A DNA stretch of 40,920 nucleotides from Bacteroidales bacterium (lineage in GTDB: Bacteria > Bacteroidota > Bacteroidia > Bacteroidales > UBA4181): contig JAISWR010000002.1 of NCBI GenBank assembly GCA_031270985.1, forward strand, positions 1-40,920. Direction: 5' to 3'. The notes beneath the pieces were generated by a model. It made no database searches. It had not been told where the DNA came from and saw nothing but the letters and a program-made list of their open reading frames with translations. Below are positions 18,266 to 26,564 of the stretch, in pieces. The translations under genes were made by a program, and so were the position numbers. Numbering within the stretch: the first letter of the stretch is position 1; each line of letters opens with the position of its first letter.

Positions 18266-21163
18266 ATGAACAAATTTTTTCTTGCAAGTGTCATTGTCGT
18301 CCTGTTTTTCCGATTGCCAGACGTGTCGGCGCAGACCAATACTTTCACCATCACAGGAAGCGTGAGGGACAGCGTGGCGAATGAAGTGATGGACGCCGCC
18401 AATATTTTGTTGATAAAGGCAAAGGACTCCACATACGTGGGTGGAACCGTGAGCGACGGGGCGGGCAAGTTTTCCCTCGGAAAGTTGCCTGAGGGCGACT
18501 ATCGCATGGCGGTGAGTTTTCTCGGCTACCGGACGATTTTCAAAAATATCCTCCTGTCGGGCAATCCGCGCAGTGTAGACGTTGGGCGTATTCACCTGAT
18601 CAAGGAAGACATGACGCTTGAAGAAGTGGTGGTAGCTGCCAAGTTCAACCCCATCATTGTAAAAAAAGACACCATTGAGTTCAACACTTCGGCTTACAAG
18701 ATTCAGGAAAGCGATGTGGTGGAAGATTTGCTGAAAAAACTGCCGGGCGTGGAAGTGGAATCGGACGGATCGGTGAGCGCAGGCGGACAGCAAATCACCA
18801 AAGTGTTTGTGGACGGGAAACAGTTCTTCGGCGACGATCCGAAAGTGGCGCTCAAAAATCTACCCGCCAACGCCGTTGATAAAATACAGGTGGTGGACAG
18901 GCGGTCGGATCAGGCGCAGTTTACAGGGATAGAAGACGACGATACGGAAAAAGTGATTAACCTCACCTTGCGTCCGGGCAACAGCAACGGCTTGTTTGGC
19001 AGAGCTACCGCGGGATACGGTACGGAAGACATCTACACCGCCAACGGTATGGTGAGTTATTTTGAAGGTAATACGCAACTGGCCGCATTGCTGACTGCCA
19101 ACAATGCCAACAATATCGGCTTTTCCGACTTCATGGGCGACGTGATGAGCGGCATGGGCGGCATGGGTGGAGGTGGCTCCCGCGGCGGCGGCATGGGCGG
19201 CGGCGGCATGGGTATGGGTGGCGGCGGCGGCATGGGTGGCGGCGGCGGCTACAATCTGGGTGGTTTCAGCATCAATTCCGGAAGCGGCGGACTGAACAAG
19301 TCCGTATCGGGCGGCGCCAACTTCAATTTCACCTTCGGCGAAAAACTGAAATTGGGCGGAAGTTATTTCTTCAACTTGATTGACAGCAAAATGGAACAAT
19401 CCACCGCACGTACGTCGTTCATAGCAGACAGTTCGTTTTTCGACAGAGAAAACGTGCTGCAAGACCGGAAATCGCAGAACCACCGCATCAACCTCGAATT
19501 AGAATACACCATCAACGAAAACAATTCGCTGTTGTTTCGCCCCAACCTGAACATCGGCACGGGCAATACCGACAGGTACAATCCCTATGAAACGACAACG
19601 CCGTCAAACATATTACTCAAAGGAGGGATTGCCGAATCCAAGTCCGATAACTATTCTCTGTCCGGATCAACAGGCACTATGCTGTGGCGTCACAAGTTTG
19701 CCAAAGAAGGACGTACCTTCTCTATGAACTTTTCTTTCGGGCTGGGTGATAACACGTCGGACGGGATAAATTATCAGGAAAACAGCAATCTGAATACATA
19801 CACTGGCATCTTTGAACAGGATACGGTAGATCAGCAATACACCACCGGCAGTAACAATTACAACGTGGGCGCCCGCGCTTCTTACACCGAACCGCTGGGC
19901 AACAACCGCTTTCTGGAACTGTCTTATGCATACAACCGGCAAAACACAAAGTCGGAAAAACTCACCTACGATAAGAACGGAGACAGCTACAATGTGCTGA
20001 ACGGGGAGTACTCCAACAAATATGAGAACAACTACGTGAACCAGCAGGTGGATCTAAGATTCAACACCCGCAGGGAAAAGTACAGCTACACACTGGGCGT
20101 GGGCGTACAGCCGTCTTACATGGAGAGCATCACCGATGTCGTATTGAAACAGAATGTGGTAAACTTTTCGCCCTCCGCCAATTTCACCTACGGCGTTTCG
20201 CGACAGAACCAGTTGCGTTTTGATTACCGCGGAACCACCATACAGCCCAGCATACAACAGTTGCAACCTGTGCCGGATAACAGCAATCCCAACTATGTTC
20301 GCGAAGGCAACGCCGACCTGACACCTGCTTTCCGCCACAATTTGATGGTACAGTACAATAATTTTAACGCCCAGAATTTACGGACTTTCCTCACCTCTCT
20401 GTCATTCAGCACCACCCGCAACAGCATCGTGAATAAAAGCACCTACGACCTCACAGGCAAACAAACGGTACGTCCGGAAAACGTGAACGGAGTGTACAAC
20501 GTCAATGCACGGATGATGATGAACATGCCCATCCCGAACACCAAATTGTCCATGAACAACACACTGTCGGCAGAATACGGACAAAGTGTGAACTATACCA
20601 ACGACGTGCTGAACACTACGCTGAACACCCGCCTCAACGAAACGTTCCGCATGACTTTCCGCAACGACTGGCTGGAACTCACCGGATCCTACCGGCTGGG
20701 CTTCAACCAGGCAAACTATTCCCTTGCGGACAAAGCCACCACCAATTACTTCAACCATGTGGCCACAGGCGAAATATTCATCAACCTGCCGTGGAACATG
20801 ATCCTTTCCAGCAGGACAAACTATAACTTCTATCGCGGTTACGGCGACAATGTAAGCCGCGACATGGTGATGTGGAATGCCGACCTGTCGCAACAGTTCC
20901 TCAAAAACAAGCGCGGCACCATCAAGATCAGCATTTATGACATTCTCAAACAAAACAAGAACAACATACGCACTACCACCGACAATTATATCGAAGATGT
21001 GCGGTCGAACACCATCGGCAGTTTCATCATGATCAGTTTCTCGTACCGTTTTAATTCACTCAGCAGCAGCAGTAGTCAGCAGAACAACAGCAGTCCGGAC
21101 GGGATGCGATACCGCATGTTTGAAAGAGGAGGCGGTGGCGGTATGCCCGGAGGAGGAGGATGA
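18266..21163 (+). CDS. Outer-membrane beta-barrel family protein with carboxypeptidase-like and plug-like domains
   Basis: A 965-residue TonB-receptor-like protein. A Sec signal peptide ends near SAQT (about residue 23). A CarboxypepD_reg-like domain covers about 28-112 (FTITGSVRDSVANEVMDAANILL ... VGGTVSDGAGKFSLGKLPEGDYRM). A plug-like region follows at about 120-230 (VVVAAKFNPIIVKKDTIEFNTSAYKIQESDVVEDLLKKLPGVEV, VFVDGKQFFGDDPKVALKNLPANAVDKIQVVD). The rest, to about 935, is a C-terminal barrel of the OMP_b-brl_3 type, ending SFIMISFSYRFN. Two features are odd: a Gly/Met-rich insert at about 292-332, and a 30-residue Ser/Gln then Gly tail (RGGGGGMPGGGG) after the last strand. No SusD-like partner or TonB gene is adjacent; substrate unknown. 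Confidence 0.88.
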   Translation: MNKFFLASVIVVLFFRLPDVSAQTNTFTITGSVRDSVANEVMDAANILLIKAKDSTYVGGTVSDGAGKFSLGKLPEGDYRMAVSFLGYRTIFKNILLSGNPRSVDVGRIHLIKEDMTLEEVVVAAKFNPIIVKKDTIEFNTSAYKIQESDVVEDLLKKLPGVEVESDGSVSAGGQQITKVFVDGKQFFGDDPKVALKNLPANAVDKIQVVDRRSDQAQFTGIEDDDTEKVINLTLRPGNSNGLFGRATAGYGTEDIYTANGMVSYFEGNTQLAALLTANNANNIGFSDFMGDVMSGMGGMGGGGSRGGGMGGGGMGMGGGGGMGGGGGYNLGGFSINSGSGGLNKSVSGGANFNFTFGEKLKLGGSYFFNLIDSKMEQSTARTSFIADSSFFDRENVLQDRKSQNHRINLELEYTINENNSLLFRPNLNIGTGNTDRYNPYETTTPSNILLKGGIAESKSDNYSLSGSTGTMLWRHKFAKEGRTFSMNFSFGLGDNTSDGINYQENSNLNTYTGIFEQDTVDQQYTTGSNNYNVGARASYTEPLGNNRFLELSYAYNRQNTKSEKLTYDKNGDSYNVLNGEYSNKYENNYVNQQVDLRFNTRREKYSYTLGVGVQPSYMESITDVVLKQNVVNFSPSANFTYGVSRQNQLRFDYRGTTIQPSIQQLQPVPDNSNPNYVREGNADLTPAFRHNLMVQYNNFNAQNLRTFLTSLSFSTTRNSIVNKSTYDLTGKQTVRPENVNGVYNVNARMMMNMPIPNTKLSMNNTLSAEYGQSVNYTNDVLNTTLNTRLNETFRMTFRNDWLELTGSYRLGFNQANYSLADKATTNYFNHVATGEIFINLPWNMILSSRTNYNFYRGYGDNVSRDMVMWNADLSQQFLKNKRGTIKISIYDILKQNKNNIRTTTDNYIEDVRSNTIGSFIMISFSYRFNSLSSSSSQQNNSSPDGMRYRMFERGGGGGMPGGGG
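19139..19263 (+). repeat. Low-complexity GGC/ATG repeat encoding a Gly-Met-rich loop
   Basis: Repeated units close to GGCGGCGGCATGGGT encode GMGGMGGGG-SRGGGMGGGG-MGMGGGGGMGGGGG. The DNA is far more GC-rich than its flanks and is a likely site of slippage. It sits between the plug-like region and the barrel. Confidence 0.85.
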
Positions 21164-21338
21164 ATGCCGCCCATGCGATAGATATATGCTGATATTTGGC
21201 GGCTCCGAGAATTATGTCGAAATACCGAGCGATTTATCCATAAACATTTGCCTTTTTGAGATTTTGCTTTTACCGTATTGGATTATTTGCAGATATGCCG
21301 GAAAAGCATTTATTTTGAAGATTTAAAATTTTCGCCTT

Positions 21339-22373
21339 ATGTCGGTTTTTCATCACTTAGTGCCTCCCGTCAGATGGGGGATTATTGGTTGCGGGGATGT
21401 GTGCGAAGTGAAAAGTGGTCCCGCGTTCTACAAAACAGATGGTTCGTCACTGGTGGCAGTGATGCGTCGTGACGCTGCCAAAGCGGAGGATTTCGCTCGC
21501 CGGCACGGCGTCGCCTGCTGGCATACCGATGCACAGCAACTCATTGATAACCCTGAAGTAGATGCCGTGTATGTGGCTACGCCTCCTTCCACCCATGCCG
21601 CTTATGCCGTTCGGGTCATGCGTGCCGGAAAACCAGTGTATGTGGAAAAGCCTATGGCGACCTCTTATGCCGAATGTTTGGAAATGAACAGGGTGGCTGA
21701 ACAGACAGGCATGCCCTTGCTGGTTGCTTATTACCGGCGCAGTTTGCCTTACTTTCTTTGGGTGAAAAAGTTGTTGGATAGCCGGTGCATAGGAACGCCG
21801 CATCTGGTGCGCGTCGATTTTCGTGCAGCGGCAAGCGGTCGGGACAAGGATGACAAACATCTGCCGTGGCGCGTACAACCGCACATATCCGGCGGCGGCT
21901 ATTTTTACGATATGGCATGCCACACACTGGACATACTTGATTTTTTACTGGGAGAAATATCGGAAGTGCACGGGTTCACGGCAAATTGCGCCGGACTGTA
22001 CGATGCAGAAGACACCGTAACAGCTTGTTTTCGTTTTTCTTCGGGTGTTATCGGATCGGGGGAATGGTTATATGCGTCCCCCGAAAACGAACAACCTCAT
22101 GATTACGTGGAAATAAAAGGAAGTAAAGGCATCATAAGTTTTTCCACATTCTCGTTTGCGCCTGTTTTGTTGCATAAAGATACCGCAAAAACATGCGAAG
22201 AATGGAATTTTTCCCGTCCCGAACACATCCAGCAACCCATGATAAAAGACATCACCGCATTCCTGTGCGGCAAGGGAACACCTTCTTCAGACGGCATATC
22301 CGCAGCACGTACCAATCGTGTGATGGATACCATTCTCGGAAAACTTCCGCCCCCTTCTCCGGTACACGAATAA
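21339..22373 (+). CDS. Gfo/Idh/MocA family NAD(P)-dependent oxidoreductase
   Basis: A 344-residue cytoplasmic dehydrogenase. The N-terminal Rossmann fold begins VRWGIIGCGDVCEVKSGPAFYKT, continues with VAVMRRDAAKAEDFARRHGV and VDAVYVATPPSTHAAYAVRVMRAGKPVYVEKPMATSYAEC, and carries the EKP motif with the catalytic lysine. The C-terminal alpha/beta domain (about 125-330) includes GGGYFYDMACHTLDILDFLLG, where the H is the usual active-site histidine, and EVHGFTANCAGLYDAEDTVTACFRF. Substrates in the family are sugars, inositols or related polyols; this one cannot be specified. It lies 175 bp after the barrel gene without an evident promoter and is convergent with the SiaC gene. Confidence 0.92.
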   Translation: MSVFHHLVPPVRWGIIGCGDVCEVKSGPAFYKTDGSSLVAVMRRDAAKAEDFARRHGVACWHTDAQQLIDNPEVDAVYVATPPSTHAAYAVRVMRAGKPVYVEKPMATSYAECLEMNRVAEQTGMPLLVAYYRRSLPYFLWVKKLLDSRCIGTPHLVRVDFRAAASGRDKDDKHLPWRVQPHISGGGYFYDMACHTLDILDFLLGEISEVHGFTANCAGLYDAEDTVTACFRFSSGVIGSGEWLYASPENEQPHDYVEIKGSKGIISFSTFSFAPVLLHKDTAKTCEEWNFSRPEHIQQPMIKDITAFLCGKGTPSSDGISAARTNRVMDTILGKLPPPSPVHE

Positions 22374-22403
22374 GATAACGTGCGGGAAGAACATGCAGAT
22401 GGG

Positions 22404-22787
22404 TTATCCCGCCGCAACTTCCATCATTCTGAACGGAACGCGAATAATCGATTCATAATCTTGACCTGCTTCCAGCATATCTTCGTCATCCTCGTCGTAA
22501 AACCAATTGATGGCCACTTCGGAACCGTTTTTGTGAATGGCTTCCAACCTCTTGAAAATGTCCAAAATACATTTGGAAGAACTGGTATTGAAATATTCCA
22601 GTTGGATGTTCACCGTGCTTTGAGATTTGGCTTCTTTGGCATAACTCTCCAGCCATTCCACCAAAGGTTTGTAAAATTCGATGGAATTTTCGGGGATCGA
22701 ACGTCCTTTGAGCTCAATTAATCCCTTCGACGCATCGAAACGCACGGTAGGGGTTTTAGCTGTTCCTTCAATTGATAAAGTATCCAT
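22404..22787 (-). CDS. siaC: SiaC family regulatory phosphoprotein (DUF1987)
   Basis: A 127-residue protein matching DUF1987. In Pseudomonas aeruginosa SiaC is phosphorylated by the kinase SiaB, dephosphorylated by SiaA, and in its unphosphorylated form activates the diguanylate cyclase SiaD. The sequence starts MDTLSIEGTAKTPTVRFDASKGLIELKGRSIPENSIEFYKPLVEWLESY, the usual DUF1987 opening, and continues LEYFNTSSSKCILDIFKRLEAI. The threonine in FNTSSSK is residue 68 by direct count, the same number as the reported SiaC phosphosite. It follows the SiaB-like kinase by 30 bp. No siaA or siaD homologue lies next to it, so the output partner here is unknown. Confidence 0.92.
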   Translation of the reverse strand: MDTLSIEGTAKTPTVRFDASKGLIELKGRSIPENSIEFYKPLVEWLESYAKEAKSQSTVNIQLEYFNTSSSKCILDIFKRLEAIHKNGSEVAINWFYDEDDEDMLEAGQDYESIIRVPFRMMEVAAG

Positions 22788-22817
22788 AATCTAACTAATT
22801 AATTTTATGATGCATTT

Positions 22818-23381
22818 TTAAATTACTATGTCTAATCTGTAAAAACAATAATCGTCGTTGTAGGGATAAAACCGGTACATCAACTTGTGTTCCGATTTTC
22901 GTACAATGTCAATCAACCCCAACCCTCCTCCGCCTTTGGATGACAGTTTTTGGTAATTGAGGATAAATTTGTACATCTCTTTCAATTCGTCGCTGGACAA
23001 AGAATTGAGTTTGTCTATCTTTTCGGAAAGAAATTTAATTTTCTCGTTCAAAACAAAATTTCCCACCGTAATGAAATACCCGTTTCCCGGTCTTCTCAGC
23101 ACAAACTGCCCGTAGTTTTTGCCGAGTTTTTCCACCAAAGGTTCCGGTACCATGTCGGAATGATGGTACAAGTTCTGAATGCATTCCACCGTAATGTTGT
23201 AAATCTTTTTCCTGTGTTTCAGGTCAATCTGAAGTTCCGCCATCCTCGCTTCCACATTTTCCAGAATAGTATTGATCTCTTCCGAGGTGATTGTGCCTTC
23301 AAATGCGAAGAGATTATCCTCTTCGCAAATTTCCGCAAACAACTGATTTACATCAAACAACTGATTTACATCGAAACTCAT
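22818..23381 (-). CDS. siaB: SiaB family protein kinase
   Basis: A 187-residue GHKL-fold kinase. Visible nucleotide-site motifs are the N-box-like YNITVECIQNLYHHS and the G-box SSKGGGGLGLIDIVRKS. The expected substrate is the DUF1987 protein encoded 30 bp downstream. I start at ATG 23381 (MSFDVNQLF), not the TTG at 23390 used by the track. The N terminus contains an exact 18-bp in-frame tandem duplication, giving FDVNQLFDVNQLF. A -7 box, TATCTTTG, lies at 23422-23429. No cyclase or PP2C-type phosphatase gene is adjacent, unlike the four-gene sia operon of Pseudomonas. Confidence 0.9.
   Translation of the reverse strand: MSFDVNQLFDVNQLFAEICEEDNLFAFEGTITSEEINTILENVEARMAELQIDLKHRKKIYNITVECIQNLYHHSDMVPEPLVEKLGKNYGQFVLRRPGNGYFITVGNFVLNEKIKFLSEKIDKLNSLSSDELKEMYKFILNYQKLSSKGGGGLGLIDIVRKSEHKLMYRFYPYNDDYCFYRLDIVI
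23336..23371. repeat. Exact 18-bp tandem duplication inside the SiaB-like gene
   Basis: CAAACAACTGATTTACAT occurs twice in direct succession at 23336-23353 and 23354-23371. It adds six residues in frame. The two copies are identical, which suggests a recent slippage event. Confidence 0.95.
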
Positions 23382-23421
23382 ACAATTCAAAATACCGGTC
23401 GACGATTAAAATAGTTCGGGA

Positions 23422-23429
23422 CAAAGATA
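23422..23429 (-). promoter_or_regulatory. -7 box for the siaB-siaC pair
   Basis: The minus strand reads TATCTTTG (TAnnTTTG), about 41 bp upstream of the start. No -33 TTTG at proper spacing. Confidence 0.5.
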
Positions 23430-23589
23430 GGGATCTTTTTCAAAAATTCCAACATAAAAACAAATTTTTATATTTATTTGATTAAGAATTTATCATATCT
23501 ATATTTTTCCCTTATACGGAGAAAACAATAAAAAGTTGCTTTTTTTTCGTTTTTTTATTCCTGTTACCTGTAGATCACTATAAATCATG

Positions 23590-23597
23590 TATTTTTG
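23590..23597 (+). promoter_or_regulatory. -7 box for the MBL-fold gene
   Basis: TATTTTTG matches TAnnTTTG and lies 21 bp before the ATG at 23619, giving a short leader. The AT-rich gap 23430-23589 shows nothing else. Confidence 0.5.
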
Positions 23598-23618
23598 CGT
23601 CATTAATTCGGATAAACG

Positions 23619-24386
23619 ATGCTTCGAATGTTGTTTTTAGGTACGGGCACATCGCAAGGTATTCCGGTAATTGCCTGTCCTTGCGAAGTTTGCGCCTCCT
23701 CTGATGCAAAAGATAAGAGATTGCGTTCCTCTGTGCTGGTGCGTACCGCTACGCAAAACATTGTGATTGATTCCGGTCCCGATTTCCGGCAACAGATGCT
23801 GCGTGCAGGCGTACGGAGGCTGGACGCCATCCTGTTTACGCACGGGCACAAAGACCACACGGGAGGTATGGATGACGTGCGTGCATATAATTATGTGCAG
23901 CGGCAACCGATGAACGTGTATGCCGAAAAACGGGTGCAGGAAACTCTCAGAATGGAATATGCTTACGTTTTTGCACGGAAAAAATATCCGGGCATCCCGG
24001 AAATAAAAATGCACACCATATCCACAAAAAATTTCTGCATCAACGGAGAAACGCTCATCACACCCATACGTACCCTGCACCTGAATTTACCCATACTTGG
24101 CTTCCGCATCGGAACGCTGGCTTATCTGACAGATACCAACCATATTGCCGAAACGGAAAAACAAAAATTGCACGGACTGGATTGCCTCGTGGTGAACGGC
24201 TTGCGAAAAGAACCGCACATTTCCCATTTTACGCTCAACGAAGCCATTACACTCATCGAAGAACTGCAACCGCGCAAAGCGTATATCACCCACATCAGCC
24301 ATCAAATGGGATTCCATGAACAGGTGCAGGCAACGCTTCCGCCCAACATATATCTCGCCTATGACGGGCTGGAGGTGACAGTATAA
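23619..24386 (+). CDS. MBL-fold metallohydrolase, PhnP-like phosphodiesterase
   Basis: A 255-residue cytoplasmic metallo-beta-lactamase-fold enzyme. It begins MLRMLFLGTGTSQGIPVIACPCEVCASSDAKDKRLRSSVLV. The CPCEVC cluster matches the structural zinc site of PhnP-type cyclic phosphodiesterases. The metal motif is FTHGHKDHTGGMDDVRAYN (HxHxDH). Further ligands are suggested by LAYLTDTNHI (Asp) and ITHISHQMGFHE (His). PhnP acts on 5-phosphoribosyl 1,2-cyclic phosphate in phosphonate breakdown, but no phn genes are present, so another cyclic or nucleic-acid substrate is possible. It ends about 200 bp before the DUF4290 gene. Confidence 0.9.
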   Translation: MLRMLFLGTGTSQGIPVIACPCEVCASSDAKDKRLRSSVLVRTATQNIVIDSGPDFRQQMLRAGVRRLDAILFTHGHKDHTGGMDDVRAYNYVQRQPMNVYAEKRVQETLRMEYAYVFARKKYPGIPEIKMHTISTKNFCINGETLITPIRTLHLNLPILGFRIGTLAYLTDTNHIAETEKQKLHGLDCLVVNGLRKEPHISHFTLNEAITLIEELQPRKAYITHISHQMGFHEQVQATLPPNIYLAYDGLEVTV

Positions 24387-24431
24387 CAAAATGAATGCCC
24401 GATGTTGCGCCGGACAAAAATGCACCAGACG

Positions 24432-24471
24432 TCCGGTAAATTTTCGACCGGAAGTTGCGCAAGTTGCGCAA
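24432..24471. repeat. Inverted repeat TCCGGT/ACCGGA followed by two TTGCGCAA palindromes
   Basis: TCCGGT and ACCGGA flank a 9-base loop at 24432-24452, and TTGCGCAA occurs at 24455-24462 and again at 24464-24471. It lies 45 bp after the MBL gene and about 80 bp before the DUF4290 -7 box. It could be a weak terminator or a tandem binding site. Confidence 0.45.
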
Positions 24472-24551
24472 TCGTGACGTTTTCCGGATGATGTGCTATA
24501 TTAACCGGTAAATATTTTTTATCCGTCTGTGGATAATATAATTTATTTCCG

Positions 24552-24559
24552 TAAATTTG
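24552..24559 (+). promoter_or_regulatory. -7 box for the DUF4290-murA transcript
   Basis: TAAATTTG matches TAnnTTTG, 34 bp before the DUF4290 ATG. A TTTG-like TGTG lies 20 bp upstream at 24528-24531. Confidence 0.5.
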
Positions 24560-24593
24560 CATCGAAATTACACGTGAAAATATCATACAAATA

Positions 24594-25214
24594 ATGGAAT
24601 ATAATACCGCCCAAAAGAAATTGGCGTTACCCGAATATGGACGCCACGTGCATCTAATGGTGCAACATGCCGTACACATCAACAACAGGGAAGAACGCAA
24701 TTTCGCCGCCCGATCCATCATCGGTGTGATGGGAAACCTGCAGCCCCATCTGAGGGACATTCCCGATTTCAAGCATAAACTGTGGGATCATCTGTTCATC
24801 ATATCCGATTTCAAGTTGGATATTGATTCCCCCTATCCCGTTCCGACGCCTGAAAAATTGATGGAACGCCCCAACACGATACCCTATTCTCAAGGACACA
24901 TCAGGCAGCGTCATTACGGGAAAATTCTGGTGGACATGATTCGCGAGGCCGCCAAAATAGAAGATTTGGAAGCGCGCAGGTTGCTGGTGCAATTGATCGC
25001 CAACCAAATGAAAAAGACCTATGTGGCATGGAATCGCAGCGAAGTATCCAACGAACAGATATTGAGAGATATTTGGGATATTTCGGACGGGAAAATCGAC
25101 ATTGAGCCGGACAGCATACGGATTTTGGATACGCCGGACAACAGCAGGGAAAACCAGCCTGTCCGCAACCAAAGGACAAAAAAGAAACGGATTGCCGGCG
25201 GGGAAAGGAAATAA
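24594..25214 (+). CDS. DUF4290 domain-containing protein
   Basis: A 206-residue cytoplasmic protein of DUF4290, a Bacteroidetes family of unknown function commonly encoded just ahead of murA, as here. It starts MEYNTAQKKLALPEYGRHVHLMVQHAVHINNREERNFAARSIIGVMGNLQPHLRD. The family-typical middle FKHKLWDHLFIISDFKLDIDSPYPVP follows, then HYGKILVDMIREAA and QMKKTYVAWNR. The C-terminal 30 residues are polar and basic (NQRTKKKRIAGGERK). Only 6 bp separate it from murA, which makes co-transcription very likely. A link to envelope synthesis is suggested by position alone. Confidence 0.9.
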   Translation: MEYNTAQKKLALPEYGRHVHLMVQHAVHINNREERNFAARSIIGVMGNLQPHLRDIPDFKHKLWDHLFIISDFKLDIDSPYPVPTPEKLMERPNTIPYSQGHIRQRHYGKILVDMIREAAKIEDLEARRLLVQLIANQMKKTYVAWNRSEVSNEQILRDIWDISDGKIDIEPDSIRILDTPDNSRENQPVRNQRTKKKRIAGGERK

Positions 25215-25220
25215 ACCGGT

Positions 25221-26543
25221 ATGGCAACGTTCAAAATAGAGGGCGGACGCCGCTTATGTGGAGAATTGCACCCGCAGGGTGCAAAAAACGAAGCATTGCA
25301 GGTAATCTGCGCTTGCCTGCTTACCGAAGAGCCGGTAACGATTCACAATGTACCGGACATCAGGGACGTGAACATCCTGATAGACCTGTTGCAAAGTCTT
25401 GGCGTGTCCGTCACACGGACAGGGGCAAAAGATTATTTGTTTTGTGCCAAAAACGTGGATGCAGACGCATTGGACTGCCCGGAAATACAGAATAAGGCGG
25501 CTTCTCTGCGTGGCTCCATCCTCATCATCGGACCTTTGCTGGCGCGCTTCGGGAAAGGCGTCATTGCACGTCCGGGAGGCGACAAGATCGGCAGACGCCG
25601 TCTGGATACTCATTTTTTCGGTTTCGAGAAGTTAGGCGCCTCGTTCGAATACAACGATAAAAAAGGCTGTTTCCACGTGTCGGGCAAACCGTTGAAAGGC
25701 GCATATATGTTGCTGGACGAAGCATCGGTAACCGGTACGGCAAATATCCTGTTGGCGGCAGTCATGGCGCGGGGCGTTACCACTATCTACAATGCCGCCT
25801 GCGAACCGTATATCCAGCAACTTTGCCGGATGCTGACACGTATGGGCGCAAAAATCGGAGGGATAGGCTCCAACCTGCTGACCGTTGAAGGAATGGAGCG
25901 ATTGGGCGGCTGCGAACATACATTGCTGCCCGACATGATAGAAGTAGGCAGTTTTATCGGACTTTCCGCCATGACTGGTTCGGAAATCACCATTCGCAAT
26001 GTCGCTTACGACCAATTGGGCATTATTCCACAATCATTCAGCCGGTTGGGCATACATCTGGAACGACGCGGCGACGACATCCACATCCCCCCGCACAGCG
26101 AATATCGCATAGAAACGTTCATAGACGGATCCATCATGACCATCGCCGACGCTGTATGGCCCGGCTTGACGCCCGACCTGTTGAGCATTTTTCTGGTGGT
26201 TGCCGTACAAGCATCGGGCAGCGTATTGATACATCAAAAGATGTTTGAAAGCCGCTTGTTTTTTGTAGACAAATTAATTGATATGGGCGCCCGCATCATC
26301 CTCTGCGACCCGCATCGCGCCACAGTTATTGGACTGGGCAACAGGCAGCGGCTGAAAAGCACTGTGATGACGTCGCCCGACATACGCGCTGGTGTCGCCT
26401 TGCTCATAGCGGCGCTCTGCGCAGAAGGCACCAGCATCATCCACAATATTGAGCAGATTGATCGCGGATACGAACACATTGACGAACGTCTGAACAAAAT
26501 AGGCGCAAATATCTCAAGAATAGAAACCGGAAACCCCTTGTGA
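25221..26543 (+). CDS. murA: UDP-N-acetylglucosamine 1-carboxyvinyltransferase, Asp in place of active-site Cys
   Basis: MurA transfers enolpyruvate from PEP to UDP-GlcNAc, the first committed step of peptidoglycan synthesis. The 440-residue product shows the substrate lysine motif QGAKNEALQVICACLL (Lys22), VPDIRDVNILIDLLQSLGV, NKAASLRGSILIIGPLLARFGK and the C-terminal EQIDRGYEHIDERLNKIGA. The active-site loop reads RPGGDKIGRRRLDTH, so residue 121, equivalent to E. coli Cys115, is Asp. This substitution is known to make MurA insensitive to fosfomycin and occurs naturally in several phyla. It lies 6 bp downstream of DUF4290 and is convergent with a small membrane-protein gene. Confidence 0.97.
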   Translation: MATFKIEGGRRLCGELHPQGAKNEALQVICACLLTEEPVTIHNVPDIRDVNILIDLLQSLGVSVTRTGAKDYLFCAKNVDADALDCPEIQNKAASLRGSILIIGPLLARFGKGVIARPGGDKIGRRRLDTHFFGFEKLGASFEYNDKKGCFHVSGKPLKGAYMLLDEASVTGTANILLAAVMARGVTTIYNAACEPYIQQLCRMLTRMGAKIGGIGSNLLTVEGMERLGGCEHTLLPDMIEVGSFIGLSAMTGSEITIRNVAYDQLGIIPQSFSRLGIHLERRGDDIHIPPHSEYRIETFIDGSIMTIADAVWPGLTPDLLSIFLVVAVQASGSVLIHQKMFESRLFFVDKLIDMGARIILCDPHRATVIGLGNRQRLKSTVMTSPDIRAGVALLIAALCAEGTSIIHNIEQIDRGYEHIDERLNKIGANISRIETGNPL

Positions 26544-26564
26544 GCGCAAAAACGCAAATTTTTA

